64,000 nt of DNA from Streptococcus sp. 29887 (GCF_032595075.1 NZ_CP118735.1:2136001-2200000); one strand, 5' to 3'. Positions 37,753 through 48,113 are shown, numbered from the stretch's first letter. The notes: generated by a model not told the origin, from the letters alone. Translations and numbers: made by a program.

Positions 37753-40700
37753 CTATTCTTCTGATTTTTTATTTCTTCCTTGTGCAGCAACTGTCAAACC
37801 AAGTCCAGCAAGTCCGATACCTAGAAGTGCCAAATCGCTTTGACGGTCTCCAGTAGCTGGCAGACTTTCTTTGGTTGATATGCTGGTAGTTTGTTCAGAC
37901 TCTTTGGCTGTTGGAGTAGATAGACTTGGTTTCACAACTTCCTGATTAACAACTGTATCTGCCTTAGCTACCGCTTTGGTAATTACCTTGCTACCTTGTA
38001 CAAGGATACGTGCTTCACCATCTACAAGAGTTTCTGATAACAAGTTTGTTGCTACTACCTTGCCATCAACCAAGACATCTTGATAAACCAAGACTTTCTT
38101 GCCTGCCTTACCTTCTTGTAGGACATAGGATTGACCTTTTGCAAGAGTTGTATCATAGCGAACTTCCTCTGCAATTGGAAGGATTATTTCTTCTGTACGT
38201 TCCTTGGTAGTAAAGTCTAGACTTGGTTTTTCTTCAGCAGTAGGTGCTGTAGCCGGAACTTCTGTAACTAAGCTACCCTCAACAACAATCCGTGCTTCAC
38301 CATCTACAAGAGTTTCTGATAACAAGTTAGTAGCAATCACCTTGCCGTCAACCAAGACATCTTGATAAGCCAAGACTTTCTTACCAGTTTTGCCTTCTTG
38401 AAGCACATAAGATTGACCTTTTGCAAGAGTTTCATCATAGCGAACTTCCTCTACGATAGGAAAAATTTTTTCCTCTGTACGTTCCTTGGTAGTAAAGTCT
38501 AGACTTGTTTTTTCTTCAGCAGTAGGAGCTGTATCTGGAACTGCCGTAGTGATGTAAGGCAAACGAATTACTGTTGCTGTCAAAGGTGCAAGAGCAACTG
38601 CGCTATCAGTCAATTCAACACCCACTAAATCAGTCAGAGCTTCTATTCCTGCCCGTTCACCATCGACCAGCACTTGACCTTTAAGCAATTCTTTGTAACT
38701 ATCAGAAAGAACAAAGCTACGTTCCTTACTGTCAGCATTGACAAAGACAGCATAGCGATCCCCATTGCTTGCAATGGTTTGATAGGCAATAATCACATCA
38801 TTTTTGGCAATGCCATTTTGACCTGGAATTGAAATCAAGCTAACCTTCTGTTCAACTTCTTCTTTTGTTCCCAAACGGAAGGCATCTGTAGATTTGCGCA
38901 AGGCAATCAATCCTTTTGTAAAGGCCTGAGTACGGGTATTCTCTGGATAGAGCGCCTCATCTGTCGCTTTGGTCCAGTCAAACTTGTTGACCGCATCCGA
39001 TGAATCGTACGAATCATGAATGTAGTATGGATAGTCAAATGGCGTGCCATCTGCATTTGTCAACAAATGAGCTTTGTTCGGTACCTTGTCCTCTGAAACT
39101 GGCTCCTTGTAATCAGGATGGCGGAACTGTTTGGTCCGTCCATACTCCTGACCAGAATGGATAAACGGTGTACCTTGAGCAGTCAAAACTAGCAAATTAC
39201 CCAAGCGTTGACGTTGGTGAATTTCAGTATAGTTTTCAGCAACTGACGGATCCTTCTTGATGGACTGAGCGATAATATCAAAGAGGGTCAAGTTATCGTG
39301 AGCTGCAATATACTGGATCACATCACCTGGATCATCTGCCAAGAAGTTTCCTGGTTGTGCCTTGAGGTTATTGAAGACAGTCTCAACACTCTTAGCACCG
39401 CCTGTGATAAAGGCTGGCTGGCCTTCGTTTGGATAACCAGATTTAAGTGTGTTGCGAATGTCATCTGAGAATACTGCAACCGTATCTGTTGAACTCATCC
39501 AGTCTTGGTCCGCTGGCTGAACAGGCTGATTGGCATCGCCTGTAAAGGTTCTCCAACCTTCACCAAGCATAATGATGTTTGGATTGAGTTTTTGTGCCTC
39601 GGTAAAGGCCAGCTCAATCGCTTCGGCATCATGGTCCCCCATCATATCGAAACGGAAACCATCTACCTTAAATTCATCCACAAGATACTTGATAGAATCA
39701 ACGAGGACACGGCGACTCATATAATGAGTTGTTCCCAGACGACCACCACCAAAGCTTGATTTAGCCGTACCATCTGCCTCCATGAAGTGATAATAGTTTG
39801 GCTCTAAGTCTTCAAATAAGAAGGTCTTAGAAGTGTGGTTATAGACCACATCCAAAATCACACCCATGTCTTGTTTGTGGATTTCATTGACCAGGTTTTT
39901 GAATTCCTCGATGCGTTTCATTGGATCTGTCGGATCTATAGAATACATACCTGTAAAGGCAAAGTAGCTCTGTGGATCATAACCCCAGTTGTAGTTACTG
40001 TTGCTTGATGCGTACTCGCTCATCCGCTCTGCATTTTTCAATTCATTGACGTAATAGTAGCTCATAACTGGTAGCAACTGAATGTGGGTCACACCCAAGT
40101 CTTTGAGGTAGCTGAGACGCTCTGCAAAGGCTGTGAAGGTACCGAACTGAGCTGTCAATTCATCAGAAATAGCAGGATCGGATGTAAAGTCACGGACATG
40201 AGCCTCATAGATAATAGCATCTTCACGCTGATTGAAGTTAGGAATTGTGGCATAATCCAAATCGCTTGGACCAACTTCTGCTGAATCCACAATCGCAGCT
40301 TTGGCAATCCGATAAGATGGATCTGTATCAGCCAAATCACTATTCCACTCCGCTAAAGATTTAGCATATGGGTCTAAAACAAGAACAGATTGACCCCCGC
40401 GAGTGATTTCATAATGGTAGTAGTAACCACGATAGTCCGCGATACCAAGACCTGATTGACTGTTCAATTCGAGGTCCCATTGTCCCTTATCGCCCTTGGT
40501 CATGGCTAATTTACCGACCACCTTAGATTGGTCATCCTTATCATAAAGAACGACTGCCACACTGTCTGCACTTGGAGACCAGAGAGTCATATCAACGACA
40601 CTACCAGCCTGACGCACACGCGCACCAAGCTCTCCATCATAAGCATAGAGCTCATCCTTCAACTGCCAACTCATAGTTGTTGTGAAGCTATCATTGCCAT

Positions 40701-43700
40701 ATTTGAGGGTATAGCCCGCATTTTCTTGGTTGAAATCCCCGAGGACTCGCACCTTGTTGCTGGTAAGGTCCAAGACAAGGTCCGTCACAGCAACTGTCTG
40801 ACCATTCTTATCTGTTACAGACAATTTCTCCAAGATGCTATCCTTATCAGCACCTTCCAATGTTGTAAAGGCTGCTTCTAAGGCTGTTAGGCTAACATGA
40901 GAAACACCTGTCACACGGACATTATTGACAAAATAAGGGTTGGTGTAAATAGTCGCATCATCATCCTTGAGGAAGATTTGTGTCTGATTTTTCAAATCTG
41001 TAAAGCTATAATCTTTCTGCTGAATCTTCACATCGTCTCCTGACTTGCTTTCATCCAATAGCAAGAAGCCAATGGAACTTGGTAAATCTGTCAATTTGAC
41101 ATCAATATAGGCACCGTACTTGCCTTGGTTTTCAAAATCAATACCATTTGGCCAGTCACCCAAGGTAAGGTCAGTCACATCACCCCAAATCCAGAGACCT
41201 TTTTGATCATAATTGCCATCGGTACGGAAGTAATTGATACGGATGTAGCCTTCTTTGAGCGGTTGATAGAGGCTGAGTTGATAGTTTTCATCAAACCAAG
41301 CTTCATTCATCTTAGTGCTAATCCGTTCAATGGTCTTGTCACCTGTGATGTTATCACCAGAAGTGTTATTAATCAAAAGACTAATCTTGCTAGCTGTTTC
41401 GTCTTTCATCTTGATGTCCAGATAATAGCCATAGTCATCCTGTTTAGCGGTACTGAAATTGGTTGCACCTGTAGGCCAAGCACCAACATCTGACGATGGT
41501 TTTTCGACATCATCCCATGTCCATAAACCTAAGCTAGATAGATTATCAGATGGTAGAGTTTTAAAGTGAACACGGAAGTAGCCTGCTTCAATTGGTTCTT
41601 CAGTTGCTCCTTGTACACTTGCATTGACGATGTCACCTGCTTGAGTCTGAAGGAGCATGGTGCCACCTTGACCGATTGTTGGAAGTTCGACTTGAACAAC
41701 CCATTTACCGTCTTTCTCGATAGCTTGATAAGATTTTCCTGTGTAGGCATCTGTTACAACCACATCTTTACCAGATACTTCAAGCGCTATTTCCTTGCTC
41801 TCGGTATTGGTTGAGAAGACAAGATAGGCAGCTTGATCTTGGTAACTGCGTTTGCTGATAAGCCAACCTTGGCTATCATTTCCAGCAAGGGTGCTTGTAT
41901 CACCACGTGAGAGCAATGTTGAATTGGCATTACGGAAAGCCAACAATTTTTGGTAATGGTCCTCTATGTCACTTGTCTCTACCTTACTCCAATCGAAATC
42001 GTACCGGTTGTCATAAACTGGCCAGTTGTTTTGTCCAGATTGACCTAATTCTTCACCGTAGTAGATGACTGGCTGACCTTTAGCAGTAATCAAGAGACTA
42101 GCAGCCAATTTCAGTTTATCCAGATTTCCTTCTTTTTCTGCGCCACCGAGACTGTAAAGGAAACCATCTTCGTCATGACTACCCAAGAATTGACCCAGAG
42201 AAGCTGCGCTAGTAAGAACCTTGCTACGCTCTTCTAGCTCTTTTCCAGCTGCTTTCAGTTGACCATTGACTAAATACTTGGCGATATCCTTGAAGCCAAA
42301 GTCCAACAAGCTGTCCATAGTACCGATTCCCAAGTCACCCTTGGTATCTTTATAGTTAGCTCCCCAAGATTCTCCAATCAAGTGGAAGTCAGGGTCTCTA
42401 TCCACCAATTCATTTTTGAAATGTTGCCATGTGGTATCATCAACGTGTTTGACTGTATCGACACGGAAACCATAGATTGAATTACCTTTAGCAGTTGTTG
42501 AGCGTTCCAACCAAGATGCCTGCCAAGCAACCAACTGATTGCGAACGGTAGCTTCTTCTGTCTTGAAGTCTGGTAATCCAGATAATGAACCTAATTGGTC
42601 ATCTCCCTGCTTATCTTCTTCCTTGGTCCGTACCATACCTTCAAAGGTTTCTTCTGTACCATAGCCAGCATGATTCAGCACCACGTCAACAATGATATTG
42701 ATGCCTTTTTCGGCTGCGGCATCAATCAATTCGTGGAAATCAGCTAAACTTCCCAAATGCGGATTAAGTTTCTCAAAATTGGATGCCCAATAACCATGGT
42801 AAGCATAGTAATCTCCGTCTGTAGCGCTACCAACATTCTGTGGAATATTTTCAACAATTGGTGTCAACCAGATAGAATCCACACCCAATTCTTTCAAGTA
42901 ATCCAGCTTGGCTGTCACTCCTTTGAAGTCACCACCTTGGTAAAGACCGCGAGGATTGGTCACATCTCCGTCAACCACCTGATCATTGCTAACGTCACCA
43001 TTGTAGAAACGGTCGGTCATCATGAAGTAGATGACTTGCTCGTCCCAGTCTTTTTCACCTTCTGCCTTAATGCGCTCCGTAATGGTCACATCCAATTTTG
43101 TTTCGTAGTAACCATTGTCTTTATCATAGACTTTTACAGGAAGACTATATGTACCTGGCGCTGTGCTAGACGTCGCTTTAATGGTCACACGATTGAGCTC
43201 TGTAGAGATTGGCACAAGACCTCCGCCGATGGCACTTGTATCGACTTCCATTTTAACTATTTCAGCATTTTCAGGGTTGGTGATAGTTACAGATACCAAG
43301 CCGCTTTCATTGTAGTTGAATGGTGCTTTGCTACTAGCCTCAACAGTCACATTTTTTGTACCCGGAGTAGCTTTACTTGTATCTAATTCTACTTTCTCTT
43401 CGATAAAATATGGATTTGTGTAAACTTTGTCATCATCGTTTCGAAGGAATATTTGGCTATGACGTTTGCGGTCGGCAAAGGATAAGTCTATCGATTTATT
43501 GCCAGCCAAATCCGGATTATTCTGATTGATTAGTAGAAATCCAAGCTTAGAATCTAAACCATTCGAGAGGGGAATGTCAACATAGGCACCGTATTTGCCA
43601 AGTTTAAAATCAACGGCACCTGTTGGCCAGCCATCACTCGCTTCAGTCGTATCGCCCCAAGTCCAAACGCCCCAACCTTCATAATTATTGTCTTCACGGG

Positions 43701-44451
43701 TGTAGTTGATGCGGAGAACATTGTCATCCTTGAGTGGCTCATAGCTAGAAACAGTATAATCGCTAGCAATCCAAGCCTCATTTTGTTCCGGAACAAGAAG
43801 CTCCACTTTCTGGTCCGATTCTGTTATTTTTTCCCCATTCTTGAGAACTAGATAGCCAATCGTTCCTGGTGTCTCAGATTTTTTAATATCAACGTAATGG
43901 CCGTAGTCATCTACCTGACTGCTTGAAAAGTTCGCTGTATCCGTTGGCCATTGATTACCATCGGACGGCTCTGCCACTCCACCCCAAGTCCAAAGTCCTT
44001 GGCTTTCTGGAGCTGTTTCATCTACATTTTCAAAGTGCAGACGAATACTGCCTTCTTCGATGGGAGCTTCCTCTGAAGCAGTAGTCGTTTCTGCTGTCGT
44101 TGCCGCTCTTTCTGCCACGGGTATTTTAGTAGTTACCAGTGGATTCGCTGTTACAGTATCTGTTGTTGATTCAACAAGCTCAGTGACTGCTGGAGCCTCA
44201 ACTGTTTCAGATACTCCAGTAGGATGTGTAGTAGCACCAGTCCTGGCTGTTTCAACCGGTTGCTCTGAAACACTTGTAACAGTAGTCGCCACCACCTCTT
44301 CAGCATGAACTATCTGACCTGCCCCAGACATCAAAAAGGCTGTCGCAATACCGACGGATGCAACTCCGATATTAAATTTACGAATGCTAAAAAATTGTTT
44401 TTTCTCAAACATGCCACTTGATTTCATCTCACGAATAGATTTCTTATTCAT
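37753..44451 (-). CDS. apuA: Cell-wall-anchored amylopullulanase (ApuA)
   Basis: This is a 2232-residue bifunctional surface enzyme that cuts alpha-1,4 and alpha-1,6 bonds of starch and glycogen. In order: a YSIRK-type signal (FFSIRKFNIGVAS, 20-32); two CBM41-like starch-binding repeats (about 130-350); a GH13 alpha-amylase domain with GFRVD, GESW and SHDEDG (about 660-760); two more CBM41-like repeats (about 960-1180); a CBM48-like domain; and a type I pullulanase domain with YNWGYDP (about 1489), GFRFD, GEGW and HDN (to about 1720). Two G5-type repeats and an LPATG anchor follow (about 2196). The start ATG at 44451 has GGAGG. S. suis ApuA is known to aid adhesion as well as glycan degradation. 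Confidence 0.93.
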   Translation of the reverse strand: MNKKSIREMKSSGMFEKKQFFSIRKFNIGVASVGIATAFLMSGAGQIVHAEEVVATTVTSVSEQPVETARTGATTHPTGVSETVEAPAVTELVESTTDTVTANPLVTTKIPVAERAATTAETTTASEEAPIEEGSIRLHFENVDETAPESQGLWTWGGVAEPSDGNQWPTDTANFSSSQVDDYGHYVDIKKSETPGTIGYLVLKNGEKITESDQKVELLVPEQNEAWIASDYTVSSYEPLKDDNVLRINYTREDNNYEGWGVWTWGDTTEASDGWPTGAVDFKLGKYGAYVDIPLSNGLDSKLGFLLINQNNPDLAGNKSIDLSFADRKRHSQIFLRNDDDKVYTNPYFIEEKVELDTSKATPGTKNVTVEASSKAPFNYNESGLVSVTITNPENAEIVKMEVDTSAIGGGLVPISTELNRVTIKATSSTAPGTYSLPVKVYDKDNGYYETKLDVTITERIKAEGEKDWDEQVIYFMMTDRFYNGDVSNDQVVDGDVTNPRGLYQGGDFKGVTAKLDYLKELGVDSIWLTPIVENIPQNVGSATDGDYYAYHGYWASNFEKLNPHLGSLADFHELIDAAAEKGINIIVDVVLNHAGYGTEETFEGMVRTKEEDKQGDDQLGSLSGLPDFKTEEATVRNQLVAWQASWLERSTTAKGNSIYGFRVDTVKHVDDTTWQHFKNELVDRDPDFHLIGESWGANYKDTKGDLGIGTMDSLLDFGFKDIAKYLVNGQLKAAGKELEERSKVLTSAASLGQFLGSHDEDGFLYSLGGAEKEGNLDKLKLAASLLITAKGQPVIYYGEELGQSGQNNWPVYDNRYDFDWSKVETSDIEDHYQKLLAFRNANSTLLSRGDTSTLAGNDSQGWLISKRSYQDQAAYLVFSTNTESKEIALEVSGKDVVVTDAYTGKSYQAIEKDGKWVVQVELPTIGQGGTMLLQTQAGDIVNASVQGATEEPIEAGYFRVHFKTLPSDNLSSLGLWTWDDVEKPSSDVGAWPTGATNFSTAKQDDYGYYLDIKMKDETASKISLLINNTSGDNITGDKTIERISTKMNEAWFDENYQLSLYQPLKEGYIRINYFRTDGNYDQKGLWIWGDVTDLTLGDWPNGIDFENQGKYGAYIDVKLTDLPSSIGFLLLDESKSGDDVKIQQKDYSFTDLKNQTQIFLKDDDATIYTNPYFVNNVRVTGVSHVSLTALEAAFTTLEGADKDSILEKLSVTDKNGQTVAVTDLVLDLTSNKVRVLGDFNQENAGYTLKYGNDSFTTTMSWQLKDELYAYDGELGARVRQAGSVVDMTLWSPSADSVAVVLYDKDDQSKVVGKLAMTKGDKGQWDLELNSQSGLGIADYRGYYYHYEITRGGQSVLVLDPYAKSLAEWNSDLADTDPSYRIAKAAIVDSAEVGPSDLDYATIPNFNQREDAIIYEAHVRDFTSDPAISDELTAQFGTFTAFAERLSYLKDLGVTHIQLLPVMSYYYVNELKNAERMSEYASSNSNYNWGYDPQSYFAFTGMYSIDPTDPMKRIEEFKNLVNEIHKQDMGVILDVVYNHTSKTFLFEDLEPNYYHFMEADGTAKSSFGGGRLGTTHYMSRRVLVDSIKYLVDEFKVDGFRFDMMGDHDAEAIELAFTEAQKLNPNIIMLGEGWRTFTGDANQPVQPADQDWMSSTDTVAVFSDDIRNTLKSGYPNEGQPAFITGGAKSVETVFNNLKAQPGNFLADDPGDVIQYIAAHDNLTLFDIIAQSIKKDPSVAENYTEIHQRQRLGNLLVLTAQGTPFIHSGQEYGRTKQFRHPDYKEPVSEDKVPNKAHLLTNADGTPFDYPYYIHDSYDSSDAVNKFDWTKATDEALYPENTRTQAFTKGLIALRKSTDAFRLGTKEEVEQKVSLISIPGQNGIAKNDVIIAYQTIASNGDRYAVFVNADSKERSFVLSDSYKELLKGQVLVDGERAGIEALTDLVGVELTDSAVALAPLTATVIRLPYITTAVPDTAPTAEEKTSLDFTTKERTEEKIFPIVEEVRYDETLAKGQSYVLQEGKTGKKVLAYQDVLVDGKVIATNLLSETLVDGEARIVVEGSLVTEVPATAPTAEEKPSLDFTTKERTEEIILPIAEEVRYDTTLAKGQSYVLQEGKAGKKVLVYQDVLVDGKVVATNLLSETLVDGEARILVQGSKVITKAVAKADTVVNQEVVKPSLSTPTAKESEQTTSISTKESLPATGDRQSDLALLGIGLAGLGLTVAAQGRNKKSEE

Positions 44452-44471
44452 AGGTACCTCCATGTATAATC

Positions 44472-44564
44472 TTTTAGTACTAGACAACGAGCCTCAGGCA
44501 TAACTGGAGTTAGGCAAGGCGAGTTAACAAAGTAATAAAAGAAAAACTAAATGACGATAAATTG
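44472..44564. repeat. 93-bp relative of the 35913 element, in the apuA leader
   Basis: It shares CTTTTAGTAC...CAACGAG at the left and GCGAGTTAAC-AAGTAATAAAAG...ATGACGAT at the right with the element at 35913-36074. The central hairpin-core part is replaced by a short ATAACTGGAGTTA stem. The left outermost repeat is missing. It lies between the apuA promoter and the start codon, so it is transcribed as 5' UTR. Confidence 0.7.
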
Positions 44565-44579
44565 ATTTTTTATAGTATA

Positions 44580-44637
44580 AGTATATACAATTTCACACGG
44601 TCTTTGCAAACGTTTTCCCAAATGTTATCGGTAACAA
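44580..44637 (-). promoter_or_regulatory. apuA promoter with two LacI/CcpA-type boxes
   Basis: -35 TTGCAA (44604-44609), 18 nt, -10 TATACT (44580-44585). The box TGGGAAAACGTTTGCA (about 44605-44620) overlaps the -35. TGTTACCGATAACA (44623-44636) fits TGNNANCGNTNNCA perfectly just upstream. These suit dual control by CcpA and the neighbouring LacI-family protein. Confidence 0.7.
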
Positions 44638-44644
44638 AATAATC

Positions 44645-44674
44645 AAAAAAAAGAAACTACTAGGGTGTAGTTTC
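44645..44674 (-). terminator. Terminator after the LacI-family regulator gene
   Basis: On the minus strand GAAACTAC-ACCCTA-GTAGTTTC is followed by T8. The stop codon of the regulator lies within the hairpin. Confidence 0.8.
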
Positions 44675-45598
44675 TCGTTCAATTAATTCGGCCCGGTAAA
44701 AATAAGCCAAGTGGGTTAATGGTTTTCCATCAAGTATATCCATCAACCGTTTTACACTGATCGCCCCCATCTTTTGAATCGGTTGCTTCATGGTCGTCAG
44801 CCTCGGATTTGAAATCCTGTCAATAAAAAATCCATCAAATCCAATCACGCCAACTTCCTGTGGAATGGATTTTCCAATAGCTTGCAGCCCTCTTGTAATT
44901 CCCAGTGCTAGGCGATCCGAAGCACAGACAAAACAGGTCTTTTCTGGTAAATCGTTTAAATTTCTGATAAATTCTTCTGCGACATGAGAATGATTTGCTA
45001 ATCGATAAAGTCGGCTCTCTCGACCTTCCATAGCCTTTCTATAGCCTTCTTCTCGCCTTTCTTCAAAAGGCTCTTCCAAATCAATGCCCACAAAGAAAAC
45101 CTGTTCATACCCTTTAGAAAGGGCGAATTCCGTTGCTACCTGAGTGGCTTCCATGTTATCTGAATCAACAAATGGTAACCCTTCGCTATTCTCTCCGAAT
45201 AATATAAGCGGTTTTCCTAAACTTTTCAACCATGAATAATCTGACTTTCTGGCACCTGTCACGATGTAGCCATCACACTGATCCGTCACCATCTTCGAAT
45301 CTGTTACTAGCTGTAAGGTATAATTTCGTTGATTTAATTCTGCTGCTATGCCCTTTAATAAATCGATATAATATGGTTCAACAACATCCATTTTTTCAAG
45401 GATAACTACCTGCACAATCAAGGTTCGTTGCTGAGCCAAGGCCTTGGCTACAACATTTGGCTTATAATGTAGCTCCTCCATCGCAGCTGTGACCAAAGTG
45501 CGTAACTCCGACGTAACTTGTTCAGGATGGTTGAGTACACGCGAAACTGTCATTTTCGATACATTGGCTAGCCTAGCCACATCCGCTAAAGTTGCCAT
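44660..45598 (-). CDS. apuR: LacI-family transcriptional regulator upstream of apuA
   Basis: This 312-residue protein has an N-terminal LacI HTH and hinge (MATLADVARLANVSKMTVSR, VLNHPEQV), the minor-groove helix KPNVVAKAL and a periplasmic-binding-protein-like sensor domain (GVIGFDGF near 243). Its gene precedes apuA in the same orientation. The box TGCAAACGTTTTCC upstream of both suggests that it controls apuA and itself. The effector is probably a malto-oligosaccharide (inference). The symbol follows my recollection of S. suis literature and is less certain than the family. Confidence 0.8.
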   Translation of the reverse strand: MATLADVARLANVSKMTVSRVLNHPEQVTSELRTLVTAAMEELHYKPNVVAKALAQQRTLIVQVVILEKMDVVEPYYIDLLKGIAAELNQRNYTLQLVTDSKMVTDQCDGYIVTGARKSDYSWLKSLGKPLILFGENSEGLPFVDSDNMEATQVATEFALSKGYEQVFFVGIDLEEPFEERREEGYRKAMEGRESRLYRLANHSHVAEEFIRNLNDLPEKTCFVCASDRLALGITRGLQAIGKSIPQEVGVIGFDGFFIDRISNPRLTTMKQPIQKMGAISVKRLMDILDGKPLTHLAYFYRAELIERETTP

Positions 45599-45612
45599 AA
45601 GCCCTCCTTATT

Positions 45613-45677
45613 TTGTGCAAACGTTTTCCTTGTTCTATTATATCGAATTTATCTAAAAAAATCAAAAACGTTTTGAT
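45613..45677 (-). promoter_or_regulatory. Promoter of the LacI-family gene with flanking operators
   Basis: -35 TTGATT (45660-45665), 17 nt, -10 TATAAT (45637-45642). The palindrome ATCAAAA-CGT-TTTTGAT (45661-45677) covers the -35. GGAAAACGTTTGCA (45616-45629) lies just after +1. Confidence 0.65.
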
Positions 45678-45704
45678 AGTTATAACATATATTTCCTTAG
45701 GAAC

Positions 45705-45733
45705 TTAAAAACACCAGCAAAGCCAGTGTTTTC
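45705..45733 (-). terminator. Terminator after the amino-acid transporter operon
   Basis: On the minus strand AAAACACTGGC-TTT-GCTGGTGTTTTT (one G-T pair). Confidence 0.7.
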
Positions 45734-45736
45734 ATT

Positions 45737-46480
45737 CTATATATCTTCTTTCTGAATGCGAGCCAAGAATTGCTTGGTTCGTTCTTCTTTTGGATGGTCA
45801 AAAATATCTTCTGGTCGGCCTTCTTCAATAATCTGCCCCCCATCCATAAAAATGACCCGATCAGCCACTGCACGCGCAAAGCCCATTTCATGCGTTACTA
45901 CTACCATGGTCATGCCTTCCTTAGCCAGTTGCATCATGACAGTCAGAACCTCACCGATTAACTCGGGATCGAGAGCAGAGGTTGGTTCATCAAAGTAAAT
46001 CACTTCTGGGTTGGTCGCAATGGCCCTAGCAATGCCAACCCGTTGCTGTTGACCTCCTGAAAGCTGGCTTGGGTAAAAATCATATTTGTCCGACAAACCA
46101 ACCTTGTCCAAGGCTGCCTTACCAATTGTTTCAGCCTCTTGTTTTGGGACTTTTCGAGCCACAATTAGACCTTCCGTCACATTTTGTAGGGCAGTCTTGT
46201 TGGCAAAGAGATTGTAGTTTTGAAAAACAAAGGCTGTTCGTTTGCGAATGGCAGCAATTTCTTTGTGGCTAATCTTAGCCAAGTCATAGCTGTCCTCACC
46301 GAAAACCAAGTGACCCGCGTCAGCTTTTTCCAAAAAGTTCAAGGAACGAAGTAGGGTCGTTTTACCTGATCCAGATGGACCCAAGATGACAACCACCTCT
46401 CCAGGATTGACCTGAACATCAATCCCCTTTAAAACCTGCTGACCATGGAAGGCCAGCTCTATTCCACTTGCTTGAATCAT
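45737..46480 (-). CDS. Polar amino-acid (cystine-type) ABC transporter ATPase
   Basis: This 247-residue ATPase has Walker [13 protein letters not shown] (34-45), Q-loop FQNYNLF, signature LSGGQQQRV, Walker [10 protein letters not shown] and H-loop VTHEM. It is the third gene of a substrate-binding / permease / ATPase operon, 9 nt after the permease. The sequence pattern is that of the GlnQ/TcyC group. Confidence 0.9.
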   Translation of the reverse strand: MIQASGIELAFHGQQVLKGIDVQVNPGEVVVILGPSGSGKTTLLRSLNFLEKADAGHLVFGEDSYDLAKISHKEIAAIRKRTAFVFQNYNLFANKTALQNVTEGLIVARKVPKQEAETIGKAALDKVGLSDKYDFYPSQLSGGQQQRVGIARAIATNPEVIYFDEPTSALDPELIGEVLTVMMQLAKEGMTMVVVTHEMGFARAVADRVIFMDGGQIIEEGRPEDIFDHPKEERTKQFLARIQKEDI

Positions 46481-46489
46481 CTGAACCTC

Positions 46490-47149
46490 CTAATACACTG
46501 CCAGCTTCTTCTCACCAAAGGCTTGCAGTTTGGTCAAAATAGTTGAAAAGAGTAGGTAGATAAGGGCAACTTCACAGTAAAGAATAAAAGGCTCGTAGGT
46601 TCTAGCCGCAATCTGCTGAGTTGCCATAAACATCTCTAAAACCGTAATGTTGGCTGCTAAGGACGTGTCCTTAACCAAACCAATCAAAGTATTAGACAAA
46701 GGTGGGAAGGCAACTCGAAAAGCTTGGGGAAGAATAATACGGCGCATGGTCTGGGCAAAACTCATCCCAACAGAATAACCAGCCTCCAACTGCCCTTTAG
46801 GCACTGACTCAATCGATGCCCGAATGGTTTCTGCAGCGTAAGCACCTGTGTTAATGGAAAAGACTAAGACTGCCGATGGAAAGGCATCGATAACCAGACC
46901 CAAACTTGGTAAGCCATAAAAAATCACATAGAGCTGAACCAAGAGAGGTGTTCCACGGATAATCCAGATGTAAAAACGAGCCAGTTGCTTGAGAACGGGA
47001 AGGTTGGCTACCTGTACCAAGGCCGTTCCAATAGCCAAGAGCAAGCCAAAGGCAAAAGACAGGATTGTCAGTGGAATGGTCACCAACAATCCTGGAACAA
47101 GTATCTGCGAAAATGAGTCAATCACTAATTGCCATACTCTATCTGTCAT
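46490..47149 (-). CDS. Polar amino-acid (cystine-type) ABC transporter permease
   Basis: This 219-residue HisMQ-type permease has five hydrophobic segments and the EAA loop GQLEAGYSVGMSFAQTMRRIILPQAFR (about 128-154; quoted in part as SVGMSFAQTMRRIILPQA). It lies between the binding protein and the ATPase. Confidence 0.9.
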   Translation of the reverse strand: MTDRVWQLVIDSFSQILVPGLLVTIPLTILSFAFGLLLAIGTALVQVANLPVLKQLARFYIWIIRGTPLLVQLYVIFYGLPSLGLVIDAFPSAVLVFSINTGAYAAETIRASIESVPKGQLEAGYSVGMSFAQTMRRIILPQAFRVAFPPLSNTLIGLVKDTSLAANITVLEMFMATQQIAARTYEPFILYCEVALIYLLFSTILTKLQAFGEKKLAVY

Positions 47150-47161
47150 AGTTTCTCCTGC

Positions 47162-47971
47162 TTACTTGGCTTTCGATACGTCTTCGCCAAAGTATTTATT
47201 TGAAATTTCAGCTAGTTTACCTTCGCTTGCCAATTCAGCCAAGGCCGCATCAATTTCTTTTACTAGGTCTTCATTTCCTTTAACCACTGGGAAGGCTGTT
47301 GTAGAAACATCGTCTGTCAAAGCCACCAGTTTAATCGGTGCATCTGCGTGTTGCTTGAGGTAATCCAAATATACCAAGTTGTCATTGATGGTCACATCCA
47401 CACGGTTTGTATTCAACAATTCAACCGCTTGTGAAAATCCATCTACACCGACAACTTCCGCACCGTTTTCACGAGCCAAATCTGCCCAGTTACTTGTTAA
47501 GCTGTTGGCTGATTTTTTGCCTGCCAAGTCAGCAAAACCTGTAATCTCCGTATTATCTTTCTGGGTTACTAAAGCTCCATAAATGTAGGTATATGGTGTT
47601 GAGAAATCGTATTTCTCTTTTCGCTCGTCTGTCACACCAACCTGGTTGGCAATAGTATCAAAACGTGCTGCGTCCAAACCAGCAATCATGGAATCCCACT
47701 TGGTTTCAACAAACTCAACCTTAACGCCCAATTTCTCAGCAACTGCTTCAGCCACTTCTACATCGTAACCGACCAATTTTCCACTCTCATCGTGGTAAGA
47801 GTAAGGAGCATAGGCACCTTCCGTACCGATTTGAATGACACCTTCTTCTTTGATTTGTGCCAAGAGAGTTTGGTCTGTGCTGCTGGATGAGCTAGTTGAT
47901 GTTGAAGAACTGCAGGCTGCTAAAGTAAAAGCTGCTAGGGCTGTTGTTGCAAATAAAGCTAATTTTTTCAT
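47162..47971 (-). CDS. Amino-acid ABC transporter substrate-binding lipoprotein, probably cystine
   Basis: This is a 269-residue precursor with lipobox LAAC (Cys at 20) and a Ser/Thr-rich tether. The family-3 solute-binding fold shows GTEGAYAPYSYHDESG, GYDVEVAEAVAEKL, ETKWDSMIAGLDAARFDTIA and NQVGVTDERKEKYDFS, which resemble cystine-binding TcyJ/FliY proteins. It is the first gene of its operon. A weak promoter TTGGCT-18-TATGAT lies upstream. Substrate assignment is by resemblance only. Confidence 0.83.
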   Translation of the reverse strand: MKKLALFATTALAAFTLAACSSSTSTSSSSSTDQTLLAQIKEEGVIQIGTEGAYAPYSYHDESGKLVGYDVEVAEAVAEKLGVKVEFVETKWDSMIAGLDAARFDTIANQVGVTDERKEKYDFSTPYTYIYGALVTQKDNTEITGFADLAGKKSANSLTSNWADLARENGAEVVGVDGFSQAVELLNTNRVDVTINDNLVYLDYLKQHADAPIKLVALTDDVSTTAFPVVKGNEDLVKEIDAALAELASEGKLAEISNKYFGEDVSKAK

Positions 47972-48088
47972 GAATTGTACACTCTTTCTTTTTCAGATTG
48001 TACTATCATATCACGAAAGAATCTTATGAGCCAATATATAATTTCTATCAGGGGTATAAATATTTTAAATGGAGCCTCTGCACTTAGA

Positions 48089-48113
48089 AAAGGCCTATTT
48101 CTAGACCTTTGCA
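48089..48113 (-). terminator. Possible terminator after the CHAP-domain gene
   Basis: On the minus strand AAAGGTCTA-GAAA-TAGGCCTTT then TCT. The arm sequence AAGGCCTATCCCTAGACC is repeated at the gene's own stop (48171-48183). Apart from the transporter promoter near 48000, nothing else is seen in the 206-bp gap. Confidence 0.5.
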
